From an uncultured delta proteobacterium (GTDB taxonomy: Bacteria > Myxococcota_A > UBA9160 > JAFDET01): a DNA stretch of 64,000 nt. Each line of letters begins with the position of its first letter. Within the stretch, counting starts at the first letter, position 1. Positions 1-7,444 of the stretch are shown in pieces. Location: positions 1 through 64,000 of the forward strand of contig CAMYLJ010000023.1 in the NCBI GenBank assembly GCA_947259215.1. The letters are read 5' to 3'. The position numbers were made by a program, and so were the translations under genes. The notes beneath the pieces are model-generated. The model was not told the DNA's origin. It saw nothing but the letters and a program-made list of their open reading frames with translations, and searched no databases.

Positions 1-160
1 CGACGAGGGCGATGCTCTCGGCCTCGGTGCCGAACCAGAGCGCGATTCCGGCCTCGATCACGTTGTAGGCGAGGGTCGCGCCGACCAGCCAGAGGCCGAC
101 CCGGGCCCAGTCTCGACGCGGCCGCGCCGCTCGAGCCGGCTCCGATTCGACGGTGCTCAT
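1..160 (-). CDS. Cation-transporter-like protein, N-terminal part (runs off the window)
   Basis: Reading from an ATG at 158-160 toward the window edge gives 53 residues: a short Arg/Glu-rich cytoplasmic leader, then a hydrophobic segment containing LWLVGATLAYNVIEAGIALW and then ESIALV. A transmembrane helix with an internal N-x-x-E, followed by a small-residue Ser-Ile-Ala-Leu stretch, is what the first membrane segment of cation diffusion facilitator family (CDF) metal/proton antiporters looks like. The metal-binding helices lie outside the window, so neither the substrate nor the family can be proven here. The gene sits on the distal side of the integrase from the tRNA, so it may be cargo of an integrated element. 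Confidence 0.5.
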   Translation of the reverse strand, partial: MSTVESEPARAARPRRDWARVGLWLVGATLAYNVIEAGIALWFGTEAESIALV

Positions 161-587
161 GTCACCCCGGGCCTCTGGCGGATCGGTGGCCGCACCGCGA
201 ATGATCCGCGATTGGAGACCGGAAGCCACCGCCAACGCGCAGGGGGCCGGACCGGCCCCCTGTGAGGGTAACCGCCCATGAGATCCCCTTGCAGATCGGG
301 CGGTTTCTCTTGCTTCGGCCCCCGCTTATCTTGCCGTAGAGAGTTCCCCGAGGGCGGGCGTTCTCCGCAGCGAAACGGTCACCTGCTTTGCGCTCCTGCC
401 GCCCGCACCTCGTTCCTCGCGCTACCACCACGCTGCACACCACCTGACCGCGCGCGTGCCGTTGCGTTGCGGTCCGATCGCTCGTTCAGCTGCCGCGCAG
501 TGGCCCGAACGAAGAGCAGCTCGGCGCCCGCACGGGCGCTTCTTCGCAGTGATCATTGCACGCAGGCGGCACCGGGGCGGCGCCATC
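161..587. other. Intergenic stretch without a supported gene
   Basis: No reading frame here shows recognisable domains or a convincing start; the frames that remain open look like products of high GC. The only clear structure is the perfect inverted repeat at 240-262, annotated separately. The stretch separates the cation transporter start from the integrase stop, and it may hold promoters or element DNA that cannot be assigned from sequence alone. Confidence 0.4.
240..262. repeat. Perfect 11-bp inverted repeat (hairpin)
   Basis: CAGGGGGCCGG and its exact reverse complement are separated by a single A, so the DNA can fold into a very GC-rich hairpin. There is no T-run on either side, so it is not a canonical intrinsic terminator. 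It lies between the divergent cation transporter start and the end of the integrase gene. It could be a factor-assisted terminator for the integrase or an operator, but the function is unknown. Confidence 0.5.
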
Positions 588-1775
588 TCAGCGACGGAGC
601 GGAAGCACCTTGGCCGGCTGTTGACCCGCCAGGGCCGAGGCGATCCGGCCCTGCACCACGCTCGCGGCGGCGCGCTGGGCGTCGTCGACCAAGTGCGCGT
701 AGCGCTCGGTGGTGGCCGCCCGCCGGTGGCCGAGCAGCGAGCCGATCAGCTGCAGCGAGAGGCCCGACGCGGCGCCCACGCTGGCATGGGTGTGGCGCAG
801 GTCGTGGAGTCTCAGACCCGGAAGCTCTCCGCGCTCGAGGACGCGCCACCATGTCTTGCGGATGTCGCGCAGCGGGAGCCCGGCGTGGGTCCGCGACGGG
901 AAGACCCACGGACCCTTGCGTGGCAGACCGGCCAGCAGGGCAGCCGCGGCATCGTCCAGCAGGATGACCTTCGCACCCGTCTTCGAGTCCGGGAGGCGCA
1001 GCACCCGGCGCCCGAGATCGACATCCTCCCAGCGCAGGCGCAGGACCTCTCCGCGGCGGGCGCCTGTCAACACCAGTAGCCGGATCGCCGCGAGCGCCGC
1101 CTTGTTCGAGTCCTTCTCGCGCTCGACCTGGGCCAGCGCCTGACCGAGCCGCCCGAGCTCCGCGTCGCTGAGGAAGCGCTCGCGCTTCTGCTCCCGGAAG
1201 CGCGGGACGTGTCGGCACGGGTTGGTGCCCTCCCCTCTCAGCCCCCAGCGCTCGGCCAGGTTGAAGAGGGTGGAGACGAGGAAGAGGACGCGGTTGGCCA
1301 TCACCGGCGTCGCGCGCAGCGAAAGGTGAAGCCGCGCGACATCGCTCTGGCGCACATCGCCGAGCTTGCGCTTCCCGAGGGCCGGCAAGACGTGCTTCCG
1401 CAGCATGCGGCGGTCCTCGCGGGCGCTGCTGGCCTTCTTCGTGGGGAGGTGCTCCTCGATGTAGCGGGCGACCAGATCGGCCACGGTGAGCGAGCGGCGC
1501 GACTCCTGGCGCTCGGCGGCCGGGTCCTGGCCGGCGCGCGCCGCGGCGAGCTCGCTGGCGGCGATGCGCCGCGCCTGCTCGGGGGTGAGGACACCGTGCG
1601 AACCGAGGCTGAGGCGCCGCGAGCGGCCGTCGGCGTTCCGATACTGGACGACGTAGACCTTGCGTCCGCTCGGGTGCACGAGGAGCCCGAAGCCCGGGAG
1701 CGCCTCGTCCCAGAGGAAGCGCGGCTTCGCAGCCGGCTCCGCTCCGTCGACGCTGCGCTTCGAGAGCCGCGGCAT
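588..1775 (-). CDS. Tyrosine recombinase (phage/island integrase)
   Basis: A 395-residue integrase starting at the ATG that gives MPRLSKRSVDG; the open frame further upstream only translates the tRNA. The N-terminal ~80 residues match the DUF4102 arm-binding domain of P4-type integrases (LPGFGLLVHPSGRKVYVVQY). A SAM-like core-binding domain follows. The catalytic domain has a full RKHRHY set: Arg in LTGARRGEVLRL, Lys in DSKTG, HxxR in HDLRHTH, His in LLGH and the nucleophile Tyr in TERYAH. It therefore looks active. It lies 171 bp downstream of the 3' end of tRNA-Pro on the same strand, the classic position for an element integrated into a tRNA gene. The matching distal att site is not in the window. 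Confidence 0.93.
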   Translation of the reverse strand: MPRLSKRSVDGAEPAAKPRFLWDEALPGFGLLVHPSGRKVYVVQYRNADGRSRRLSLGSHGVLTPEQARRIAASELAAARAGQDPAAERQESRRSLTVADLVARYIEEHLPTKKASSAREDRRMLRKHVLPALGKRKLGDVRQSDVARLHLSLRATPVMANRVLFLVSTLFNLAERWGLRGEGTNPCRHVPRFREQKRERFLSDAELGRLGQALAQVEREKDSNKAALAAIRLLVLTGARRGEVLRLRWEDVDLGRRVLRLPDSKTGAKVILLDDAAAALLAGLPRKGPWVFPSRTHAGLPLRDIRKTWWRVLERGELPGLRLHDLRHTHASVGAASGLSLQLIGSLLGHRRAATTERYAHLVDDAQRAAASVVQGRIASALAGQQPAKVLPLRR

Positions 1776-1946
1776 TTCTCCCCCGCGTGAGCGCACCTGA
1801 ATTCTGCTCAGGCGCGCCTCAGCCCGCTCACAATAAGCACATAGTAAGCAAGTGGACCGAAATATCGGCGGATGGGGGCGTAAGCGAGCGCACGCGATCG
1901 CAGTGCAACCCGTCGGGAAACAAACGAGTTTCGGGGAAGAAGCTGG

Positions 1947-2020
1947 TCGGGCCGGCGAGATTCGAACTCGCGACCTCCTGAACCCCATTCAGGCGCGCTA
2001 CCAAGCTGCGCTACGGCCCG
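1947..2020 (-). tRNA. tRNA-Pro, anticodon GGG
   Basis: A full cloverleaf can be drawn by hand. The acceptor stem is CGGGCCG/CGGCCCG with an A discriminator, the D arm is GCGC/GCGC, the anticodon stem is CCTGA/TCAGG with loop ATGGGGT (anticodon GGG, decoding CCC), and the T arm is GCGAG/CTCGC around TTCGAAT. CCA is not encoded. The 3' end faces the integrase gene, so the T arm and acceptor stem are the likely attachment site. Confidence 0.95.
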
Positions 2021-2076
2021 ACCTGGGAACGAGTAGCCGCAGCGGGGGCCGCTGTCGACCGGAGCCGGCGGGCGCC

Positions 2077-2460
2077 CTACCCCTCTGGCCCTGCGTCCCG
2101 GGTGGCCTTCTCGTGGACCGCCTGCACCAGCCAGACGCTGGCCTCGACGAAGCCCTTGCGGGCGGCAGGCGGGTCGTCGGCCTGGGCGATGGAGAGGGCG
2201 GCCTCCTGGACGCCGCTGAGCAGGATGCGGGCGAGGGGCTCGAGCAGCGGGTCCGGGACGCCGGGGCTCCAGGGGAAGCGCCCCAGGATGCGGCGCACGG
2301 CGATGAGGGAGTTCTCGACCCAGAGCTGGTCGAAGTGCTCGCGGCCGAGGATGGCCGGACCGTCGACCAGGAGGACGCGGTGGGTGGCGGGGTCGCCGAG
2401 CTCCTCCAGGAAGATCTCGAGGGCTGCGGCCAGGCGCTCGATGCCCCGGCGCGGGTCGGC
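2077..2460 (-). pseudogene. TetR-family regulator remnant (C-terminal ligand domain only)
   Basis: The frame reads about 128 residues of a TetR C-terminal domain (HRVLLVDGPAILGREHF, then a helical tail) up to a normal TAG stop. It lacks the N-terminal helix-turn-helix of about 60-80 residues that every TetR protein needs. Near position 2460 recognisable sequence ends and a transporter fragment begins on the opposite strand. A divergent regulator/transporter pair that lost its shared centre explains both halves. It is unlikely to make a functional repressor. Confidence 0.75.
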
Positions 2461-2896
2461 GCTGGTCTTCCTGACCCTGGAGCCGCTGCTGGCCGTGGCG
2501 CTCTACTCCGTCGGGCCCGTGGTCTTCGTGCCCGCCTACGTGGGCTGGGTCTTCGCGTCCGTCGCCAACGACGTTCTCGGGCGCACCTATCAGGGCGAGC
2601 TCTTTCCCACCTCGGCCCGCGCCACGGCGCTCGGGGGCATCACGATCTTCGCCACCGCGGGCGGCGTGGCGGGTCTGGCGATGGAGGCGGCGCTCTTCAG
2701 CGTCTTCGGCGCCCACTGGACGCCGGTGCGACTCGTAGCGGCAGCGGGCCTCGCCATCCCGGTCATCGTGGCCGTCGCCTACCCGGAGACGAGCGGGCGC
2801 ACGCTCGAGGACATCGCACCCGACGAAGCCGCGGCGCCCCAGGCGGGCGAAGCGATCCGGATCGATCCCGCGCCGAGCCCCGCGCGCGGCCGCTAG
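2461..2896 (+). pseudogene. MFS transporter remnant (C-terminal half)
   Basis: From about 2461 the plus strand encodes about 145 residues of a major facilitator superfamily protein. Four hydrophobic segments, the family loop motif GELFPTSARATALG and the terminal sugar-porter-like signature PETSGRTLEDI are visible, followed by a normal TAG stop. The first six to eight membrane helices are missing. The reading frame remains open upstream only because it crosses antisense TetR sequence. Together with the adjacent truncated tetR it marks a deletion that fused two divergent genes head to head. Confidence 0.78.
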
Positions 2897-2930
2897 GGCA
2901 ACCCGCGCGGGACTGGACTACCACTACCCC

Positions 2931-3431
2931 ATGAGTGTCGAGCTGAACGGCATCGCCCACATCCAGCTCAGCGTGAACGACCCCGAGCGCGGCATCCCGT
3001 TCTGGGAGGCGCTCTGCCACTTCCTGGAGATGAAGACCCTGATCAAGGGCGAAGGGGTCCTCTACTGCATCGGGAGCCGCACGGGCATCCTGGTGCGGGC
3101 AGCGGGTTCGGAGCAGCGGGGGGGCGCCTTCGACCAGGACCGCGCCGGCCTCCACCACTTCTGCTTCCGCGCGCGGCGCCGCGAAGACGTGGACGCCGTG
3201 CACCGCTTCCTGGTGGACGAGCTCGGCGCGCACGTCGTGCATCCGCCGGAGGAAGGCCCGCAGTTCGCCCCCGGCTACTACTCGGTCCTGTTCGAGGACC
3301 CGGACGGAATCCGCGTGGAGGTGAACCACGTCCCCGGCAAGGGGCACCTCGGCCCCGGCGGGCGGCTCGGCCCGGGTGGCTCCGGTCCGGCCGATCGCTA
3401 CGGAAGCGGAGGTCTCGGGGACGTTGGTTAA
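2931..3431 (+). CDS. VOC-superfamily protein (glyoxalase/dioxygenase fold)
   Basis: A 166-residue protein with one vicinal oxygen chelate module: GIAHIQLSVNDPERGIPFW at the start, LHHFCFR in the middle and the typical closing YYSVLFEDPDGIRVEVNH. The His and Glu positions usual for metal binding are present, so a metal-dependent lyase, isomerase or dioxygenase activity is possible; the substrate is unknown. The last ~30 residues are Gly/Pro-rich and unlike the family. The final codons GGG GAC GTT GGT TAA lie inside the palindromic element that starts at 3417, so the element supplies both the C-terminus (GDVG) and the stop. Confidence 0.85.
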   Translation: MSVELNGIAHIQLSVNDPERGIPFWEALCHFLEMKTLIKGEGVLYCIGSRTGILVRAAGSEQRGGAFDQDRAGLHHFCFRARRREDVDAVHRFLVDELGAHVVHPPEEGPQFAPGYYSVLFEDPDGIRVEVNHVPGKGHLGPGGRLGPGGSGPADRYGSGGLGDVG

Positions 3432-3509
3432 GAAGTTAAGAAACTGCTCTTGGAGCAGTTTCTTAACTTCTTATTGGAGCAGTTTCTTAACTTCTTAACC
3501 AACGTCCCC
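3417..3509. repeat. Long palindromic element, copy 1, with internal 24-bp tandem duplication
   Basis: The ends are exact inverted copies of GGGGACGTTGGTTAAGAAG, continuing with TTAAGAAACTGCTC. The right arm carries a second copy of a 24-bp unit (3450-3473 and 3474-3497), so the hairpin has an extra repeat. The element is much more AT-rich than its surroundings. It shares 31 of 33 end bases with the element at 63738-63800. It begins inside the 3' end of the VOC gene and stops one base before the stop codon of the convergent ExeA-like gene. Size, palindromy and intergenic position suggest a REP-like or MITE-like mobile element; no transposase is nearby. Confidence 0.88.
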
Positions 3510-3510
3510 T

Positions 3511-4509
3511 CTACGGCAGTGCGCGGGTCAGCCAGACGGCCAGCGCGGGCAGGCTGGCGGCCAGAGCCGCCACCACCAGCGCGGCCACGGCGATGCGCTG
3601 GAGCGAGGGCATCGGTGCCAGGCGCCGGGAGCGCACGCGTTCGCGCACGTCGCGCGCCACCACGTGCTGCTCGAAGGCGGCGGCGTCCATCAGGTCGCCG
3701 GGCCCGAGGAAGGGCTGCGCATCCGACGCGGCGGCCTCGTCCAGCTCCAGCGGCTCCCGGGCGGGCGCCGCCGTGGGATCGGGCGGCGGTGTGAAGCCGA
3801 GCTCGCGGCGCTCCTGCTGAAGCAGTTGCAGCGATGCCATCTGGTCCACCAGGCGCGGCACGCCGGCGGACTCTGCGTACAGGTCGGCCACCGCCCGGTC
3901 GTCGAAACGCAGACGCAGCTCGCGCGGCGCGTGGGCGAGCGCCAGGCGATCGCGCACGTAGGCCGCCGTCTCCGCCGCGCTCATGGGGGCGTTGAGGCGC
4001 ACCTCGCGCAGCGCGGGACCGAAGGCCGCCAGGATGGGCCCGCAGCGCGAATCGTCGGAAGCCGCCACCAGCAGGCGCAGGGCTCCACGCGCCTCGCCGC
4101 ACAGGTCCACCAGACCGCGGGCCGTGGCCGGCGGGAGCGCCGTCCCCTCGTCGAGCAGCAGCAGGAGCGGGTGCCCGCTGGCAGCCAGGCGCCGGGCCAG
4201 GGCCACGAACTCGGCCTCGGGGTTCGGGCCCGGCGCGGCCGAGAGCACACGCAGCGCCCAGGTGCAGATCCCCTCCGGCGGAAGCGCCGTGTAGGGCAGG
4301 TAGACGGTCTGGAAGCGACCGACCAGCTCCTGCTCGACGCGCCGCAGGAGCATGGTCTTGCCGAGGCCCGGCGGCCCCGTGAGGGCGACGGGCGCGCTCG
4401 ACTCCAGGAGCAGCCGCACCAGCTCCGCCAGCGCCCGCTCGGTCGCCTCGCGCCGCACGTAGGCCGCGGGATCGGCGGTCATGGCGAACGGATCGAAACT
4501 GGACTCCAA
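3511..4509 (-). CDS. ExeA/GspA-like AAA ATPase with C-terminal membrane anchor
   Basis: About 332 residues. The N-terminal SSFDPFAMTADPAAYV resembles the opening of ExeA/GspA-type ATPases, followed by Walker A GPPGLGKT, Walker B LLLLLDEG and an AAA+ lid region. Near the C-terminus a single hydrophobic helix (IAVAALVVAALAASLPALAV) would anchor it in the membrane. The TTG at 4507-4509 has a GGAG upstream and keeps the conserved N-terminus; the first ATG (4482) would cut into it. ExeA proteins act with peptidoglycan-binding partners in type II secretion assembly, but no partner is seen here. The gene converges on the palindromic element and is divergent from the gene at 4628. Confidence 0.72.
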   Translation of the reverse strand: MESSFDPFAMTADPAAYVRREATERALAELVRLLLESSAPVALTGPPGLGKTMLLRRVEQELVGRFQTVYLPYTALPPEGICTWALRVLSAAPGPNPEAEFVALARRLAASGHPLLLLLDEGTALPPATARGLVDLCGEARGALRLLVAASDDSRCGPILAAFGPALREVRLNAPMSAAETAAYVRDRLALAHAPRELRLRFDDRAVADLYAESAGVPRLVDQMASLQLLQQERRELGFTPPPDPTAAPAREPLELDEAAASDAQPFLGPGDLMDAAAFEQHVVARDVRERVRSRRLAPMPSLQRIAVAALVVAALAASLPALAVWLTRALP

Positions 4510-4627
4510 GACGCTGTGACTCCAGAGGGTGGGGGATTCCCTCCACGGCGGGGCCGGGTTGACCCCAACCCCCTGCGGCCCATACTGTTCGCGGCTTCTT
4601 CGAATCATCGTCCGGGAGCGTCCTCGC

Positions 4628-5110
4628 TTGAACGCAGCTTCGCGCCAGACCCTGCGCCGGATCGTCATCGACGTCGAGATGGGAAAAGACCGCATGGCGG
4701 CCAGCGACGATCCCGTCTTCCTGGGGCTTCGCGGCCCCGAGGGCCGCGAGTTCCGGCTGGCCTACGCCAAGGGCCGCCAATGGCGGCGTGGCGCCCAGGA
4801 GCGCTTCGTGCTGGCCGCGCCGGGCGCCTCGGACGTCAACATCGCGCGACCGGAGCTGAACGACCCCACTGTACCGGAGATCGACGTCGCGCGGATCCGC
4901 GGCGTCTACCTGCGCAAGGACCAGGACCCGATCCCCAACGTGCGTGGTCACGGCGAGATGGACGACCGGCTCGAGCTCGCGGCCGTCGCGGTGGAGCTTC
5001 ACGCCGACGGGCTCGAGGCGCCGCTGCGCTTCAGCCGCCAGGGACCGATCTGGCTCGGGCTGGTCTGCGGGACCTTGCTGGAGATCGCCGGCGCGGACGC
5101 GGGGGAATGA
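4628..5110 (+). CDS. Unknown protein, weakly PLAT-like
   Basis: 160 residues from a TTG start with a GGGAG ribosome site; the open frame continues upstream but is shared with the divergent promoter region. The pattern RRIVIDVEMGKDRMAASDDP, FLGLRGPEGREFRLAY and later beta-rich segments ending in VAVELHADG recalls a PLAT/LH2 beta-sandwich, though I cannot confirm this. There is no signal peptide. The stop overlaps the ATG of the next gene (ATGA at 5107-5110), so the two are translationally coupled. Function unknown. Confidence 0.6.
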   Translation: MNAASRQTLRRIVIDVEMGKDRMAASDDPVFLGLRGPEGREFRLAYAKGRQWRRGAQERFVLAAPGASDVNIARPELNDPTVPEIDVARIRGVYLRKDQDPIPNVRGHGEMDDRLELAAVAVELHADGLEAPLRFSRQGPIWLGLVCGTLLEIAGADAGE

Positions 5111-5688
5111 AGCGAGCCGCGCTGGTCGCCGCCGCCCTGCTCGGCCTGGGCGCTGCCGGGGACCCGAACGCGCCCGGCGCCTACTGCCCGCTGCCCGAGG
5201 GCGACGAGCCCCCGGCCTGCCTCCAGGACGCCACCGAGAGCTACGGCAGCTTCTTCGCGGGGCTCGAGCAGGGCGAGGTCCCGGCCGACGCGCTGGCCCG
5301 GGTGGAGGACGACCTCGCCGGAGAGGAGCGCTACCGGGCCCTCTCCTCCCTCTCCTACGCCTACTACGTCCTCTCGCTGCGGGCGTCGCAGAGCGAGCAG
5401 GCGGACGCGCAGATCGCCGCGCGCCTCGAGCACTGGAACCAGCTACTGGGCACCGCCTACGTGACCAGCGACGACGTCGCGTTCCGCAGCGCGCTGCGCG
5501 AGGCGGCGGGCGACCTCCAGGAGCGCGCCCCGGGCGTGCGGGTGCGCTGCACGGACGCCAAGGGCAACCAGACCGAGTGCACCAGCACCCAGGTGATGGT
5601 GGCGAGCATGACGGACACGCGGGACCGCACCGGGCTGCGGGGCGTCGTGGGCCGGCTGCTGGAGGCCATCTTCGGAGGCGGCGGCTGA
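5107..5688 (+). CDS. Exported protein of unknown function
   Basis: 193 residues beginning with a clear cleavable signal (MKRAALVAAALLGLGAAG). The mature part is mainly helical, has four cysteines (YCPL, PACL, VRCTD, TECT) that could form disulfides, and ends in a Gly-rich tail. It overlaps the preceding gene by 4 bp and the next gene by one base (TGATG), so it is the middle member of a three-gene unit with the gene at 4628 and the Yip1-like membrane protein. I do not recognise the family. Confidence 0.65.
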   Translation: MKRAALVAAALLGLGAAGDPNAPGAYCPLPEGDEPPACLQDATESYGSFFAGLEQGEVPADALARVEDDLAGEERYRALSSLSYAYYVLSLRASQSEQADAQIAARLEHWNQLLGTAYVTSDDVAFRSALREAAGDLQERAPGVRVRCTDAKGNQTECTSTQVMVASMTDTRDRTGLRGVVGRLLEAIFGGGG

Positions 5689-6236
5689 TGGCCGACCGCT
5701 CGCTCCTGCGCCGCATGGGGCGCGCCATCACGCTGGAAGCCGACTTCTACGAAGAGGTCGAGGCGGACACGTCCTCGATCCGCCAGGCCATCCTGGTGGT
5801 CCTCGTCGCCTGCTGCGCCGGTGCGCTCGGCACCTGGCTGCGCGACGTGGCCCTGGCGCCGGTCCCGCTGGAGAACGCGCCCTTCCGCATCGTGCTGGAC
5901 CTGGTGGAGCCCCTGGTCCTCTGGCTGATCGGCTCCGCCTTCGCGTACATGGTGGGAGCCACGTTCTTCCGCGGCCCGGAGACCGAGACGGACTACCCCG
6001 AGGTCCTGCGCACCACGGGCTTCGCCTTCACGCCCGGCCTGCTACGGGTCTTCGCGTTCGCGCCGGCGCCGCTGGGCCTGACGCTCACGGTCGTCGGAGA
6101 CTTCTGGATGCTGGTGTGCGGCGTGGTGGCGGTGCGCCAGGCGCTCGACTTCACGACCGCGCGGGCGGTGGGCACCTTTGGGGTCGCCTACGCCCTGATG
6201 TGGCTGATCCTGACGGGGCTCGTGCTCGTCCTGTAG
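5688..6236 (+). CDS. Yip1-family integral membrane protein
   Basis: 182 residues. The soluble N-terminus contains FYEEVEADTSSIRQA, which is typical of bacterial Yip1-domain proteins (PF04893), followed by about five hydrophobic helices ending in LMWLILTGLVLVL. The start ATG overlaps the stop of the preceding exported protein, so the two are probably made together. The biochemical role of bacterial Yip1 proteins is not established. Family assignment is by pattern only. Confidence 0.7.
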   Translation: MADRSLLRRMGRAITLEADFYEEVEADTSSIRQAILVVLVACCAGALGTWLRDVALAPVPLENAPFRIVLDLVEPLVLWLIGSAFAYMVGATFFRGPETETDYPEVLRTTGFAFTPGLLRVFAFAPAPLGLTLTVVGDFWMLVCGVVAVRQALDFTTARAVGTFGVAYALMWLILTGLVLVL

Positions 6237-6267
6237 CGACCGAGCGCCCCATTCCCGGGAGGACTCC

Positions 6268-6729
6268 GTGCCGAAAGCCCCGAGCTACCACACCCTGCTG
6301 GTGGGAGTGGACTTCTCTCCGGCCTCGCGCCGGGCCGTGGCCCACGCCGCCGTGCTGGCGCGCGCCCTGAAGGCGCGGATCGAGCTGCTGCACGTGGTGC
6401 CGAAGCTGAAGCCGGCGATCCCGTTCAGCGGCACGAACCGCCAGGTGGTGGCGCGGCTTCAGAGACAGTCGCGCGACCAGGCGGAGAAGAGCCTCAAGCA
6501 GCTGGCGGCCGGCCTGAAGGGCCTGCGCGTGACCACGACCGTCCGCCAGGGCAAGCCCAGCGAGCAGATCCTGAACCAGGCAGGCCGCTGCAAGGCGGAG
6601 ATGGTGGTCATCGCCGAGCGCAGCCAGGGTGCGGCCGAGCACCTCCTGCTCGGCTCCACCGCCGAGCGCGTGGTGCGCCACGCGCGCGGGGTCTCGGTGC
6701 TCGTCGTGCCCAGCAACGACGGCGGCTAG
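6268..6729 (+). CDS. Universal stress protein, UspA family
   Basis: 153 residues from a GTG with a strong GGGAGGA site. It starts YHTLLVGVDFSPASRRAV (the first Usp strand with the nucleotide-contacting Asp) and ends in LLLGSTAERVVRHARGVSVLVVP, the Usp ATP-loop region. The usual first Gly of GxxG is altered (AERSQGAAEHLLLGS), so ATP binding is uncertain. It is separated by 31 bp from the Yip1-like gene. Its TAG stop overlaps the TAG stop of the convergent merR gene in the four bases CTAG (6726-6729). Confidence 0.88.
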   Translation: MPKAPSYHTLLVGVDFSPASRRAVAHAAVLARALKARIELLHVVPKLKPAIPFSGTNRQVVARLQRQSRDQAEKSLKQLAAGLKGLRVTTTVRQGKPSEQILNQAGRCKAEMVVIAERSQGAAEHLLLGSTAERVVRHARGVSVLVVPSNDGG

Positions 6730-7085
6730 AGCCGGGAGCGGATCTCGGCCAGCTCGTCGCGGATGCGCTTGTAGCGGGCGCGGTGGTCCATCGGCAGCTC
6801 GGTCTCCAGCTCCGGGCCGCCCTCCAGCGCCTTCGACAGGCCGAGCTCGCGCAGCTTCTTGCGCGCGCCCGCGATCGTGAAGCGCTGCTCGTGCAGCAGC
6901 TTCTTGATCAGCTGGATGGTCTCGATGTCCTTCTGGCGGTAGAGACGCTGGTTCGAGCGCGACTTGGCGGGCGCCATCCAGCGGAACTCGGACTCCCAGT
7001 AGCGAAGCACGTACGGCTTCACGCCGGTGATCTTGCTCACCTCTCCGATCCGGTAGTAGCGCTTGCCCCGCTCCGCCGTCGCCAT
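6726..7085 (-). CDS. MerR-family regulator of the ihfA-pheT operon end
   Basis: 119 residues. The N-terminal winged helix YYRIGEVSKITGVKPYVLRY, then WESEF and NQRLYRQKDIETI, is the MerR DNA-binding domain. A short coiled-coil segment follows, but there is no effector domain and no metal-binding cysteines. Small MerR proteins of this type regularly follow ihfA in deltaproteobacterial genomes. It lies 28 bp downstream of ihfA on the same strand and probably shares its transcript. The effector, if any, is unknown. Confidence 0.88.
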   Translation of the reverse strand: MATAERGKRYYRIGEVSKITGVKPYVLRYWESEFRWMAPAKSRSNQRLYRQKDIETIQLIKKLLHEQRFTIAGARKKLRELGLSKALEGGPELETELPMDHRARYKRIRDELAEIRSRL

Positions 7086-7113
7086 GCGACCCCCCCCTGC
7101 GAGGCGACGGTGG

Positions 7114-7422
7114 CTAGGAATCGGCTCCGGGGCCGCCGCCGACCGGCTCCTCGTTCAGGATATTCTTTAGCACGAGGCTGGGCTTGAAGGTGAGGACTCT
7201 GCGCGCCGGCAGCCGGATTTCTTCACCCGTCTGCGGATTGCGGCCCTTGCGCTCGTTCTTCTTGCGCACCACGAAATTGCCGAAGCCCGAGATCTTCACC
7301 TTCTCGCCGTCGGCGAGGGTCTCCTTGATGATGTGGAAGACGGTCTCCACGAGATCGGCGGACTCCTTCTTGGAGAATCCCACCCGCTCGTAAATCGTCT
7401 CGACGATCTCGGCCTTCGTCAT
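7114..7422 (-). CDS. ihfA: Integration host factor alpha subunit
   Basis: 102 residues with the full HU/IHF fold: MTKAEIVETIYERVGFSKKE, the dimer core KVKISGFGNFVVRKK, and the DNA-intercalating arm GRNPQTGEEI with its Pro. The placement just after pheT is the usual ihfA location, and the arm sequence is the IHF type. IHF bends DNA as an alpha/beta heterodimer; the beta gene is not in this window. The last ~10 residues are a Gly-rich tail beyond the fold. Confidence 0.93.
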   Translation of the reverse strand: MTKAEIVETIYERVGFSKKESADLVETVFHIIKETLADGEKVKISGFGNFVVRKKNERKGRNPQTGEEIRLPARRVLTFKPSLVLKNILNEEPVGGGPGADS

Positions 7423-7444
7423 GGCTCTTGATCTCCCCCTCGGG

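Noticed and set aside
1929-1988. Extended integrase start inside tRNA-Pro
   Set aside because: The extra N-terminal residues only translate the tRNA sequence; the ATG at 1773-1775 begins the conserved domain.
6726-6729. Overlapping stops of usp and merR as a regulatory site
   Set aside because: CTAG simply provides TAG on both strands; tight convergent ends are common in compact genomes.
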